Positions 19,371 through 30,141 of a DNA stretch of 64,000 nucleotides are shown one piece after another. The stretch is from contig CP154956.1 of assembly GCA_039621445.1 (NCBI GenBank), positions 95,546,406 to 95,610,405 of the forward strand. The letters are read 5' to 3'. Made by a program: the position numbers and the translations under genes. Position 1 is the stretch's first letter. Every line of letters starts with the position of its first letter. The stretch is from Euglena gracilis. Its lineage: Eukaryota > Euglenida > Euglenophyceae > Euglenales. Below the pieces are notes generated by a model. That model did not search any database. It worked only from the letters and a program-made list of their open reading frames with translations, and was not told the DNA's origin.

Positions 19371-20630
19371 CAGGGCGGTCCATAAGGGACGGGTTTTTTT
19401 TTTTTAGTTAAGGACCACCCCTTAAGGACCGCCCCCCCCCCCAGGGCAGTTTTGGACCCGAAAATTTTTTTCGGCGCCGGGTGTTTGACCCATTTTTGGA
19501 CCCATATGCAGGCACCCATAGCTAAAATGGCCTAAAATGTCTAAAATGGCCTAAAATGGGGAAGTTTTGGGTCTTGACCATTGGTGCTTGCCAAGGTTGA
19601 CTGCTTGTTTTTTTATGTTTTTTTTAAAAAAAACTTGGGTTTTAAAATTTTTTTTTAAAAAAAACAACTTGTTTTTTAAAGAGAAATGTTTTTTTTTTAA
19701 AAAAGCACAACAAAAAAACGTCTGGAAAAACTAAAAAACGTTTTGATGACCAAAAAAATCACTTTAGAATTTTCCCTCAAAAATGGCCATTTCGCAAAAC
19801 CATTTCCCTCAAAACCCCATTTTTTTTCGCACCTTCCAAAAAATCAACATTTTCTCAAAATTTTGATTTTGAGAGGTTTTTGAAGCAAAAAAATGCCATT
19901 GAAAATCCAAAAAAATTGACAGAGAAAAAGTGTCAGTGAAATTTGACTGTGCCAAAATTTGGTCCACTCTTTTTGACTTTCCTTTTTTTTCACCCCCCTC
20001 CTAAAACTACCACATTTAACCCTGAAATCTTTGAGATTTTTCTGTGAAAAAATGTGGGTTTCCATCAAAAAATCACCAATTTTTTCGGCTTTCAATTTTG
20101 TCGGTTCTAATTTTATCTAGCCGCAGTTTTTTCCCCCCGGTATTTTGGGTTCATTTTTCAAAAAATTTTCAAAATTTTTCAGCCCAAATTCCCCGTTTTC
20201 CCGAAATTTGGTGAGAATGCTGCCCAAAATGTTGCCCCCCCCCCAAACCCCACTTTTTTCACACCTACTAAAATTTCAACATTTCTCAAAATTTTGATTT
20301 TGAGAGATTTTGGAAGTAAAAAATGCCACTGAAAATCCAAAAAAAAATCCAAAAAAATGTCAGTAAAATTTGAATGTTTCCAAAATTTGGTACCATTTTT
20401 TTTGACTTGCATTTTTTTGACCACCCTCCTAAAAACTAACAATTTTCAACCCTAAAATTTTGGAGATTTTTTTGGGAAAAAATGTGATTTTCCATCAAGA
20501 AACCATGTATTTTAGGTTCATTTTTCAAAAAAAATTTCAAAAAATTTTCCCTGGCCAAAATCCCTTTTTCCTTATTTTTTGGTTGCAGTGTATGGGGACA
20601 GTATTTTTTTTTTGCTTAAGGACCGCCCTG
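19371..20630. mobile_element. 1260-bp hAT-type element inside a former 45-bp intron
   Basis: Ends CAGGGCGGTCC...GGACCGCCCTG are inverted. TTCAGAAT is duplicated at 19,363-19,370 and 20,631-20,638. CAGGG ends plus an 8-bp duplication are the hallmark of hAT elements. The inside holds two ~440-bp-spaced copies of an AT-rich block with AATTTTGATTTTGAGAG, also present at 33,478-33,905. No transposase frame. Without it the intron between donor 19,356 and acceptor 20,668 would be 45 bp. Confidence 0.85.
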
Positions 20631-20668
20631 TTCAGAATACGGGCCTGATTTTTTTGTGTGGTTTTCAG

Positions 20669-21320
20669 TATGCATCCTTTTAGGAAGTGGCAGGGGGGGG
20701 ATTGATATCCGCAATTTTTCCGCAATTTCCGCAATTTTTCCGCATTTTTTTTCCATTTTTTTTCGCAGAATTTTTCCCCCACCACCGAAGATGGAAGATG
20801 CAATGAGTTCAAGCCATTCCACCCAATATAATGGTCGCTTAAATGGGAACAACCCAATGGTAAGCAACGTCGGGCCGCCAAGTGGTCAGCACACGTTGGA
20901 ACTCCTGGCACAAATTGCGTTCTGCTTGAAGCAGAACTCAGATTTGACGCTGCTGATTGGTACCTGGATAATTTTGCCAGCTGGAGTGATTTAATTGCGG
21001 AAGAGGTTAAGCGAACTCCATGGACCCCAAAAGAGGGAGAGAAAGAGAGGGAACCACCTTTGCTGCACAGGGTGAATGAGGTCTTCAAAAAAAAAAGAAA
21101 TATCAGTTGTTGTCGAGCTTGGCTTCTGTAACTGATCATGGGGCCACATTACAAAAGCCATCAATTTTCTAAGTCCCCTCAAGCAAATGTGTACATTCCC
21201 GATATCAAATTTTCCGCAATTTTTCCGCAATTTCCGCAATTTTTCCACAATTTTTCCGAAGGCCTCCGATATCAATCCCCCCCCTGAAGTGGACAGAATG
21301 CTGTCCCCAGAAAAATAACA
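20669..21320 (+). CDS. Exon split by a second TIR element
   Basis: Starts after GTGGTTTTCAG. The 22 bases to 20,690 and the sequence from 21,293 join, after removal of the element and one AAGTGG, into SMHPFRKWTECCPQ in frame with the exon at 19,240-19,355. The 3' limit is not known; the frame stays open to about 21,400. This is inference from phase and composition. Confidence 0.4.
20691..21286. mobile_element. 596-bp TIR element with CAGGGGGG ends
   Basis: Ends CAGGGGGGGGATTGATATC and its inverse GATATCAATCCCCCCCTG. AAGTGG flanks both sides (20,685-20,690 and 21,287-21,292). Subterminal TTCCGCAATTTTTCCGCA repeats occur at 20,705-20,745 and, in the same orientation, at 21,210-21,250. The centre contains a coding-like frame. 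Confidence 0.7.
20832..21131 (+). CDS. 99-codon frame carried inside the 20,691-21,286 element
   Basis: Open from just after a TAA to a TAA at 21,129-21,131. It has convincing protein-like composition: LEAELRFDAADWYLDNF, then an acidic/basic stretch (EEVKRTPWTPKEGEKE) and LLHRVNEVFKKKRN. There is no ATG near its start, and a possible donor/acceptor context (CAATG|GTAAGC at 20,861) offers an alternative frame. It may be a transposase remnant or a captured host exon. I do not recognise the family. Confidence 0.4.
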   Translation, partial: WSLKWEQPNGKQRRAAKWSAHVGTPGTNCVLLEAELRFDAADWYLDNFASWSDLIAEEVKRTPWTPKEGEKEREPPLLHRVNEVFKKKRNISCCRAWLL

Positions 21321-21371
21321 TACGGAAAAAATCACATCGGATGATAATTGGACGTTCTTTAATCCGCCGTT

Positions 21372-21701
21372 ATGTTTTCCTCGCTTGCTCCTGAAACCCG
21401 GCGAGCAATTGCTCTGTGCATACTGAGGGCCAGTCTGGCGGTCCACCTTTCCACTTATCAGCCCAAAATCACCCGAGATCGGTCACAATTCCAACATTCT
21501 TGGCACAGGTTTGCATTCTTTGGGCAGAGAAAACCGGTCCTGAGACCGCCACCTCCCCCCAAGCAGTGCAAAGCTGGTGGAACACCTTCAGTTGTCACCA
21601 CAACTGAATACTGCATGTTCCGGTGCTTTTTGGCAAAACATTGGAGGAGCTGAAATACAACCCCACCCTACGCAGCACCTGATTCCAGGTGCAGTGGTTT
21701 G
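21372..21701 (+). CDS. Coding-like frame ending at a consensus donor
   Basis: ATG at 21,372 opens a 93-codon frame with mixed, protein-like composition (SSLAPETRRAIALCILRA, then a Pro-rich segment). TGA stands at 21,651-21,653, but the frame continues as NTTPPYAAPDSRCSGL and ends exactly at phase 0 on the donor GTGAGT at 21,702. The sequence opposite also has an open frame, so strand is not certain. Unknown product. Confidence 0.4.
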
Positions 21702-22132
21702 GTGAGTGAATTTCACTTCTCATTGCACTGGGGAGCCATCCCTGGACGTGCCTTTTGCACTATCCATGATTTTTGTATTTTTTTAAAAAAAAATAAATGA
21801 CAATTTGCACCCATGAATTCATTTAACCCTGTGTGACCCCCAGGAGGGATGGGTGTCCGGAAAAGTTAAATTTGGAACAAATAACATCTAAATATATAGC
21901 ATCCAGAGAGGTTTTGTCAAAAGCCTGACGCCACAGCACAGGACAGTGCGGTCTTTTAAGGCAAGAAAAACTGTCCGAAAAAACTCTCCTGTATTGGCAA
22001 AAACACATCGAGCAGGTGAAAAGTGAATTCTCATCCTTGGATCATTGTTCATCCACCCAGAACATCAAAGGATGCCTTTTTTTCGGCTTCTTGATTTTCT
22101 GGGTTATGCCCCGGGTCCCCCCCCTCCTGCAG

Positions 22133-22289
22133 GAAGAAGTCCCAAATGGTGGAGCTGGCAGCACCGGAGCAGCCGTGATGTGAGAGTGGCCCTGCCGTTT
22201 GGGGTCGACGCCGAGGAGTGGTCGGGGCAGTTGCCGGGCGGCTGATGTCTCAATACGAAGAACTGGTCTCCTGCCGGGTCCCCGCTGGG
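22133..22289 (+). CDS. Candidate exon between strong splice sites
   Basis: Acceptor CCCCTCCTGCAG and donor GTGAGA bound 157 bp. One frame is open throughout apart from TGA at 22,176-22,178: KKSQMVELAAPEQP before it, and a stretch ending GRLMSQYEELVSCRVPAG after it, phase 0 at the donor. If TGA is a stop, the exon would need an earlier donor (GTGATG at 22,175). Confidence 0.4.
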
Positions 22290-22299
22290 GTGAGAGGTG

Positions 22300-23600
22300 G
22301 CGAACCCCCGAAGGTTATCTTTGGATGCTTCTTTTTCCAAAAAAGAAGCATCATCATTTTTGCTTCGGTGTCGTGCAATCAGTATTTCTGATCTTTATTG
22401 AGCCAGCCCACTCCAAGTGTGCCACAAGTGCAAAGATTTTTTTTTTAGTTTGGACCCTGGGGGGAGGGGGTGGGTGGTTGGGTCCCAGCTGACCCCCCTC
22501 CCCCGGGGGGGGGGGGTTGGGCCCGGTGGGTCCCCACCAGAGCGGGGTTTTCCTCTATCTTTGGCGCTGGTTCAAAATTGACCCCCAAAGGTGGGTCCCC
22601 CGAGCCCTGAAGAAAAAGTGTTCAGTCCGCTGTGGATTGGGGGCAAAAGCAGGGGCATTGCGCTTTTTTTGCCTGCCAAAAAAAATGCCGCAAAACCCCA
22701 AAGAAAAGTGGGTTTGCACACCAACCTGGCCTTCTGTCAAACCTCATGCCAAAGAGCACAGCGGAGGCCTTCCTCGGCAGCCCCCTGCCCTTTGCATCAC
22801 TCCTGACTGCCACGAACGCTCCTATTTGGGGGGGTTTGGGGGGGGAGGGGCACACTTGTGCACCAGCCCAGCTTTTCCATCCTCAGCCTGGCCAGCCGGC
22901 TGGGAGAAGCATTTCGTGGGGAAGACCCATTTTGTTTGCATTTTTGTTTCTGGCTCCTAAGAATGCTTGGGTCTGGATTCAGTCCGCGTCTTTCAGCACG
23001 GGGGGGGTATGCAAATAGCGTAATTTGCATGTGTTTGCAGCATGAAAGTTTTGGGTGATTCTTTTTCCATCCTTATAATCTCCAGACAACTCGAAGTTGC
23101 AAACTGTTGTTTGCTTTTTTTGGAAAGCTGAAACTTTTCTGAGCCGATGCCAAATTTGGCGAAAAACCATCGTACATTAGCACATTGTGCATTTTTTGTT
23201 GGTTTTTTTGATTTTCAAAAAAGGTACATTTATATTTTTTAATATATATATGGATATATATATGGATATATATGTGTGTGTGTGTGTGTGTGTATTTAAA
23301 GTAAATTGAGCAATGTTGGAAGCAAATGGAAAAGCTCATTCAAAATCTGCATTGTGTTGCATCATGAAAATGTTACGCGATGAAAAATTTACCCAAAAAA
23401 CTTTTGCTCTTTAGCAAAAAAAAAACCAGTGCCAAAGGAATTTGCGTGCAATTTGATTTTTTTCTTTTTCATTTTTTTTTGCATGGCATATTTTGGGTGG
23501 GTTGTTCATCGCCCCTTTGCTGGTGGAAGAAAAGATATGCCTGATGGTCCATTTCTGTTCATTTATATATTCCCTTCTGGATATTTGCAAGATATCATTT
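22300..23600. other. No confident gene; microsatellite at 23,239-23,295
   Basis: Mixed sequence with G/C runs at 22,455-22,515 and a TATATGGATATA/(GT)n run at 23,239-23,295. Frames at 22.6-22.9 kb are open in several phases on both strands, which argues against a simple gene call. Confidence 0.4.
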
Positions 23601-23614
23601 CCTCAACTTTGCAC

Positions 23615-23874
23615 CAGGCTGTATTTTAGTCGGGTACCTACCCCACCCCGGGGGGGGGGGTGCCTGCCTGGGCAGGCACCCCAAGGCACTCCAAATCCGA
23701 CCCCCCTCCCCAGCGAAGGCGCCGGGGAGCCAAAAATGGCCTATTTTCAAAGGAATGTGCCCGGGCACAGGCCGAAATCCGACCCCCCCGGGGGGGGGGG
23801 TAGTGCCTGCCTGGGCAGGCACTCCGGACCCCCCCTCCCCCCCCTCCCCCCCGGGGTTGGTAAAAAACAGCCTG
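23615..23874. mobile_element. 260-bp hAT-like element A, duplication CTTTGCAC
   Basis: Ends CAGGCTGTATTTT...AAAAAACAGCCTG. CTTTGCAC at 23,607-23,614 and 23,875-23,882. The inside has TGCCTGCCTGGGCAGGCAC palindromic motifs and a GAAGGCGCCGGGG core, related to 16,813-17,094. Confidence 0.8.
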
Positions 23875-23882
23875 CTTTGCAC

Positions 23883-24416
23883 CAGGCTGTATTTTAGTCG
23901 GGTTCCGACCCCACCCGGGGGTGCCTGCCTGGGCACTCCAAATCCGACCCCGGGGGGGGGGCACTTGGCCAAAAGTGCCTAGCAGGCACTCCTCTGCACA
24001 GCATTTTTTCCCCCAGCTCTTCCAGTACCAATCACAGAATGCGACTGTGGGATGATTCTGGTTTCTTTTTGAGTTTTGTGGAAAAAAAATGAAACAAAGT
24101 CACTAAATTCAATGCAACAAAGTGCAAAATGCATTCTGATGCCTTTCAAGAATTGTGCTATTGGTGCTATTGCAAATTGTTTCCAATTTCTTTTTTTGAG
24201 TTTGCCAAAAAATGGAACACAAATTCATTGCTTTCAATGTCACAGAGTTCCACATGTGTGATGATACAATTCAAGAAATTACTCATAAGCGAGGCCGTCC
24301 CTTTGGTCTCTTCCCTTGTGGTGCGGACCCCCCCCCTGGGGGGGTAGTGCCTGCCTGGGCAGGCACTCATAAGCACTCCGGACCCCCCCCCCCGGGTTGG
24401 TAAAAAAAACAGCCTG
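23883..24416. mobile_element. 534-bp hAT-like element B, abutting A
   Basis: Starts CAGGCTGTATTTTAGTCGGG directly after the shared CTTTGCAC and ends AAAAAAACAGCCTG before a third CTTTGCAC at 24,417-24,424. Element-like ends (to ~24,000 and from ~24,320) surround 300 bp of ordinary-looking sequence with no clear gene. Confidence 0.75.
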
Positions 24417-24488
24417 CTTTGCACGTATTATTTTTCATTTGTTGCAGAATGGGTCTTGCATCCAAATTGGAATCTGCTGAACTCTGCA

Positions 24489-24597
24489 CGTCGCCAACAC
24501 ACGAGGGTACACACATACCGCCATGCACACAAACACACAAACAATCAGAGGGTACACATATACCGCCATACACACAAACACACAAACAATCAGTGTC
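24489..24597. repeat. Tandem duplication, ~43-bp unit
   Basis: GGTACACA-ATACCGCCAT-CACACAAACAC units repeated twice, within CA-rich sequence. Confidence 0.7.
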
Positions 24598-24599
24598 GG

Positions 24600-26430
24600 C
24601 CACTCACTACAAATGAACAGGCGGGAAGCCCTTGGTTTGGTTCTTTTTCTTCCATCAATTTGTTTGTCATATTTGGAATGGAACACAAACATATGTTCCA
24701 CCACATGTCCATGTATTTGTATTGTTGAACTGGAGAGATTTGGCTTTGAGGGAAGCATTTCCTATTCTTTTTTTGGCAGCTCCATCAGGGGGCTTCCAAA
24801 AAAAGGTCCCCTCAGCCAGGGACGACCCTGAGGTCCAGCCAGCCAGCACTTTTTTTTCCACCCAGCAGCTCCCAGCTGGGCTGCCAACCCCCCCCCCCCC
24901 CGTATTTTTTTGTTTTCACCTCACCATTTTGGATGAAAAAAATAATCCCATCTTAGCCGGATTTCGACTTTTTTTTGTCTGTTTTTCGTGCCCCAGCTGG
25001 GTCCAGCTGTTAGCTGACCGGACCCCTCCATCCCCCAAGGAGGGAATCCCAGCGTCTTTTTCCAGCCCACAAAGACAACCCCTGAGCCCCACAAAATTTG
25101 TGTTGCTGCATCGTTTCGAGTGGACAGTATGGCGTTGGGTTTTGCCCAGCCATTCAAGGGCATTCCCTTCACAACACCACTGAAAACCACCGGACTCCAC
25201 AGAGACACACCCTGGCACCAGGTGTAGCCACAGGAAGGCATGCATCTGTCTGCTCTGGCGAGAGAACACCCAGCACTCCACCAGGGAAGCCGGAAGGGAC
25301 CCTAGACCCTACCCCGGGAGAGAGGGGTCCAGCCCAGTCATCTGCTTTTTGGGTTTGAAGCACTGGGGCTTGACCGCACCTAGTCTGAATTTTGCCAGTG
25401 AAAATCCTATTGGACGCCCCCGTCGCTAGCAGGGTGGGCATGACTTGTTTGACGCGCCGGAATTTTGTTGAACCCCCAAAACCTGCCAATAATGTCCATT
25501 TTTTTTGGCAGTTTTGGGGATTTTTTTTGATAAAAATTCGGGGAAAAAATTCTTGAAAAGTCCAAATTTCCACCTCCGCGCGCAGCGCCGGAGGAAATAA
25601 AATTTCTAGTCAGGGGACCCTGGACCCCCCCCCCCCCCCGGGGAGGGGGTCTAGCTAATGGCTTTTTTTTTAAGTGACCAGTAAAATGGCCAGCTGGTGG
25701 ACCCCCCCCCTCTTTGAGCAAAAGCCTGGTCCAGCCAGGTGCGCCTTTTATCCAGCCAGCAGCTCCCAGCCTGGCGGCAGACTCACCCAGGGCCCACTGA
25801 AATAAATAAAATATAAAGGAAATAAATTAAGAAATAAATGAATAAATAAAGTGAAATAGATTAATAAATAAATAATAAATAAAGTTGGTTCCTGCCCGTC
25901 ACAGCCAGATTGGTCTTAAAATATTCTGAGCACACAGTGCCGATTTTTTTGGAAGTCTTTAAGAAATTCCCTGATCACAGAGGGAAATCACAGACCTTTA
26001 AGCCAGTGCCCACATAGCCTCCGCTTTCTGATTGAACGGATCTGCCACGTTTTTTTTTTTGATTTGCATGAATGAGCAAAAAAATAGTCACGATCGCGAT
26101 CAGAATCAAATTTTGGGTTGACTTAAGGTGGGTTTCCGTGGTGCAGTTGGCCTCTGGTGTTGCCTTTTGACAGGGTTTTTCATAAGAATGTGGCACGCAA
26201 AATCAAAATCACATATGATCACGGAAATCCATTTTTTTCAAAAATCACGTAAATCACGTGATTTCACGTATAGAAATTTTTGTCAGAAATTTTTTTCTAA
26301 AAAATCACGTAAATCTTGCATGTGTTCCTTTCCGCCCACCTCAAGTTTGTTGGATTTCTCAACACCAAAACCATTGCTCCTTCTCTTCGTCCTACTCCTT
26401 CTTTCTTTATTTGGTGGGTTGTCTTCTTTT
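24600..26430. other. No confident gene
   Basis: Contains AT-rich (AAATA)n at 25,797-25,885, a GCGCAGCGCCGGAGG block at 25,577, and ATCACGTAAATC repeats at 26,245-26,310 that recur at 26,868-26,900. Frames near 25.0-25.4 kb are open on both strands without splice support. Confidence 0.4.
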
Positions 26431-26448
26431 TTCTCCTTTTCAGATTAA

Positions 26449-26820
26449 ATGTCTGGGTCTGATAGTGGTGATGCTGAACCAAGGAATAACTCAAGTAAAG
26501 GAAAAGAGCAGCGAAAATGCGGGCATACCTTTGAACAAAATTCTTCCACATGTTCCACATGTCACACGTGTCTGTGCTGAACCGCATTTGCACTCAACTG
26601 CCAGCACCACTCTGATGTCTATGCATTGTGGCTTCTTTCTGCTTTCCAAGTTGGAGACGATGGCATATGCTCTGAAAGTGACATATTAGCATCAAAAGTA
26701 GTACAATTTTCTTCGTTTTGCCAGCACCACTCTCATGTCTCCGCATTGTGGCTTCTTTCTGCTTTACAAGTCAGAGACAATGGCATATGCTCTGAAAGTG
26801 ACATATTGGCATCAAAGTAG
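26449..26820 (+). CDS. Candidate Cys/His-rich small protein or exon
   Basis: A strong acceptor (TTCTCCTTTTCAG) lies 5 bp before an ATG. The frame begins MSGSDSGDAEPRNNSSKG and continues KCGHTFEQ, then the Cys cluster CSTCHTCLC, where TGA falls at 26,578-26,580. The same frame is then open to TAG at 26,818-26,820 through two tandem copies of a segment with GICSESDILASK. The Cys/His spacing suggests metal binding but matches no family I can name. If TGA is stop, it is a 43-residue product. Confidence 0.35.
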
Positions 26821-26832
26821 TACAATTTTGTT
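26584..26832. repeat. Tandem duplication, ~130-bp unit
   Basis: Two close copies from GCCAGCACCACTCT to GTAGTACAATTTT. The first six tenths of each copy match nearly perfectly and the reading frame above is kept across both. Confidence 0.8.
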
Positions 26833-27289
26833 CGCTTTTCTGCAAAACCGGAAAAAATTTGACCCTGAAAAAAATCACGTAAAATCACGTAAAATCACAT
26901 ATGGGATTTTGGGTTCCGATCAATTTTTTTTTGAACCCTGCTTTTGATCGCTCCTGACTGCTGATTGTTCCCTTTCTGCAACACACGGGACTTGCTTCAC
27001 TTTAAGACTTCTTCTCTCTCCCCTATTATGAACGCTGACCCTGACCATGCGAACAACAATGCAGGCTCCATGAGATAGCCATGGGGTGGAAATTCAGTCA
27101 CCAAACAACTCTGCTTCAGCACGTCGATGCCTTTTCCACCCCATCCCAAATGGAATTCTCTCTTCCTCTGTCTCCATTGTTCCAACCGCCAATTCACTTC
27201 ACACCCATGCCACCCCCCCCCCCCCGATGGGTTTCATGGGTCAGACTGACCCAGCAAGGGCTATCTGCCTTTTTTTTTTAGGTTTTAGG

Positions 27290-27600
27290 CGGGGTGTTGG
27301 CCAGGCTTCATTTAAAGGTAATGCGCACCACCCCCTGGGGGGTGCTCTGGGCAGGCAGGGTGGTAGTGCATTTTGGACCCTCCCCTCGGGGGTTGGGTGG
27401 CACCCCCACCCCCCCCCCCCAGCGCCGAAGATGCCGGGGGCCCGAAAATGGCCTTTTTCAAAAACCCCCAGCCAATTTTCCAGCAAAGGAAATTTGGCTG
27501 GGTCGGCAGGCACTGGGGTCCAAAACCGACCCCCCCCCCCGGGTGTGCCTGCTATGGGAGGCACCCCATAGCACAAGGCACCCCCCTTGGGGTGGGATAG
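27290..27600. repeat. GGGCAGGCACC / GCGCC-core dispersed repeat
   Basis: Contains GGGGTGCTCTGGGCAGGCAG, a GCGCCGAAGATGCCGGGGG core followed by CCCGAAAATGGCC, and GGAGGCACCCCATAGCAC. Same modules as in 16,813-17,094 and 36,590-36,850. Ends not resolved. Confidence 0.55.
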
Positions 27601-28164
27601 GGGGGTAGGGGAGGCCTGGTGGGGGATCGACCGGGGGGATGGGTCCCCCCTCTCCTTTCTCTGTCTCGAAATCTCCTATCCCTCCTATCTCGAAACAGTG
27701 AGGGGCCGGAAAAATTTTCAGTTCTGTGGGCGGCTGCGCACCGACACCAGGCCAAAATTAATGATTTTTCTGCGAAAAAAACCCCTCAAAAACTCCTTGT
27801 TTTTGAATCTTTTTAAACACTTTTCATGTGGAAAACACCCAAAAATGCAAAAATTGCAATATGCTTAAAAGTGAGGGAAAAACTTTTTTTTGGATTTTCT
27901 ACCGCATATCCACAGTAAAATTTTTATTTTTGGAACCTGCCAAAGAGGGGGAAGAGGTGGTGGGGGATGGGGTGGTCCGGACCCCCTCCTCCACCTACCT
28001 CGAAACCGAAGGGCTTCCCACACATCCCTGGCCTGGGGGGTTGTGCTCACCTTTTTTTGCCAACCACCCCCCTCCCCGAACTTCTTGGAATGGGTAGGTG
28101 CATGGGCGGATGCTTGCTGCGGGAACCAGAGAGCGCTCCACAAATCGTCTCTTTTTTAATTTTC

Positions 28165-28270
28165 AGCTGGTGCTGCAACAAGGGAGCAGGCACCTGCAAC
28201 CGACCAGGGCCGACCAGAGCCGACCAGGTGCGACCAGGGCCGACTGTCATTTTTCAAGACCCCTGCAGAC
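28165..28270 (+). CDS. Possible exon with GACCAGGGCC minisatellite
   Basis: Follows the acceptor TTTTAATTTTCAG. The frame AATREQAPATDQGRPEP looks coding but overlaps a short GACCAGGGCC tandem repeat at 28,199-28,244, which lowers confidence. Confidence 0.2.
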
Positions 28271-28309
28271 AAGTCTTCCCTGGCTTTTCGTTTTGTTTTT
28301 GTTTTTTGG

Positions 28310-28890
28310 CCATTGTTGCCATCAGTACCCATTTCTCCCCAACTTTTACCCACTTTTGTCCACCTTTGCCCACTTTTCGCTTCTTTTGGACCACTTTTTT
28401 TCCCCTGTTTTTGTCTCTTTCAGCAGGTTCAAGAAAGATGCAAGTCAAGAGAGAAGGATGTGGCCAAAAGTGACAAAAGAGCAGTCAAAAGTCACCAAAA
28501 GTCACCAAACAATCAGCAGAAGCAGCCTCACGTGGGCAAAGGTAGTCAAAAGCATCAGAAGCCTCAAGTGGCAAAAAGCAGACAAAAAGGCCAAAGCTGC
28601 TTTAAAGTGGCAAAAAGTGGGCAAAAGTGGGCCCCAAAAAATACACATACAGCACCCAAAATCGGCTAAGAGTGGCCAGAAGCGGTTAAAGTGACCAGAA
28701 TCAGCCAAAAAGAGCAAATGACCGGCCAAAAGTTGGCAAAGGTCGCAAAAAGAAGTTTGAAGCAACAAAAAGTGGCAAAAAGTGTGCAAAAGTGGCCAAA
28801 AGCCCACAAAAGCATCAAAAAGCCGTCAAGAGCCGGCACAAAAGCGGCCAAAATCAGTCCAAAAGTCAAAAACTCTATCCCCATCGTGGC
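28310..28890. repeat. TTTTGGCC / GGCCAAAA inverted simple-repeat block 1
   Basis: CTTTTGTCCAC-type phrases to about 28,400, then the complementary AAAAGTGGCAAAAAG-type phrases to 28,890. Lys/Ser/Gln-rich frames across it are by-products. Confidence 0.7.
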
Positions 28891-28899
28891 AGAAGGTTT

Positions 28900-29530
28900 G
28901 GTGTTGGAACGCTAAAGAAATTATCCCTTTTGAATGTTGAATTTCAGTTCGAGACCAGTTTTGAATGTCATGCAGGGCTCCCTTGCGCTAGCTGGCCAAT
29001 GCAATTGCCTGGTGTCGGGGTGGAAAAGGAGCGCCTCAGGCACTGCTGACTGGCCTGGTGGCGGGCTCATTCCTTCACTTTCCCTTTCTGGGCCGCTGCG
29101 GCCCCACAGGCTGGCACCCGGTTGCCGCTGGGGAATGCCAGCTCACACCGTCATCAAACGGGGTGATGGTTTGTTGTTTGTTGTTGTTATGTGTTGTTGT
29201 TGTCGGTGTTGGTGGTGGTGGTGGTTGCTGCTGCTGCTGCTGCTGATGTTTAAGACTCTATGCCGTCCACACCGGGCGATCCATGAGGGAAAGGAAGGTT
29301 TTTTCCCCCTTGAGGACCGCCCTCAGGCTTGAGGGACGGCCAATGGCCGAACTGGTCGAACTGGGGATTGAACGGGTCAAAAACTTGAGTCTAAAAAAAA
29401 CATTTTGTTTGACGTTTTGGGTAATGAACAATGGTGTAAAGGTGCCAGAAATTATATTGAAATTGACCCATTTTGACCCCCTGAAATTGACCCATTTTGC
29501 CAATATATGCCTTTTTTTGGACCATTCTTC
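28900..29530. other. No confident gene; triplet repeats
   Basis: 29,165-29,246 has GTT, GGT and GCT triplet runs. At 29,265-29,335 a short inverted pair (GGGCGATCCATGAGGG / CCTTGAGGACCGCCC) resembles the ends of the 19,371-20,630 element. Confidence 0.45.
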
Positions 29531-29547
29531 TTGTGCATTTTTCATTG

Positions 29548-29613
29548 AATGTGCTGAGATGGGAATGATATGCAAATGGACAATGTGTGGTTTTGCTCAT
29601 CCACCACTTTAAA
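29548..29613 (+). CDS. Muscleblind-like CCCH finger motif
   Basis: One frame gives CAEMGMICKWTMCGFAHPPL then TAA. The spacing is C-x6-C-x4-C-x3-H with the HPP tail seen in muscleblind-type fingers, which use C-x7-C-x4/6-C-x3-H. An extra Cys lies seven residues upstream. Muscleblind-type fingers bind pre-mRNA. There is no defined exon boundary, so this could be the end of a terminal exon, a pseudogene or chance. Confidence 0.35.
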
Positions 29614-30141
29614 ACCAACCAAGAGCCTCCCATACTCATCAATGAGTGGAAACAGGAGCAGAGCAGGTGTGTGGAGGTGTTGTGCTCAGAATGGAGGTGT
29701 TGCGCAGCATCTCAGAAGGTCAAATAAAGGACGTTAGTGTGTTGTATTATGTGCCCCCCTGAACTCCAAGATTTTCAGGTCCGCTGGCACATCCATTCCC
29801 ACCCAATGTGCCGTGTGTCACTTTCTGCCTACAATTCTGGGGATGAAGGGCACCAGAAACTCAAATTTTAAGATAAAACCTGGAATGGCCATTTATTTTG
29901 ATGTTTCAGGGGTTAAAAATGGTTTTTTCATAGCCCAACTGCCGATGCCCAAAGTCAGGCCTAGAAGGCTGGTGCTTTTGTTGTTCTAAACTGTAGGGAT
30001 GCCGCACCTCTAAATGGTGTATGTGTGAAGCTGTACAAGTGGTTGGTGTGCACAGATGCAAAAAACCGACCAGACAAATTTCTTGATCTCACACGCAGAC
30101 ACCAATTTTTCGCAAAGTCAAGGTTCAGGGTATCGTTTCAG

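Noticed and set aside
29160-29250. Cys/Val/Gly-rich frames over triplet repeats
   Set aside because: Translation of GTT, GGT and GCT runs.
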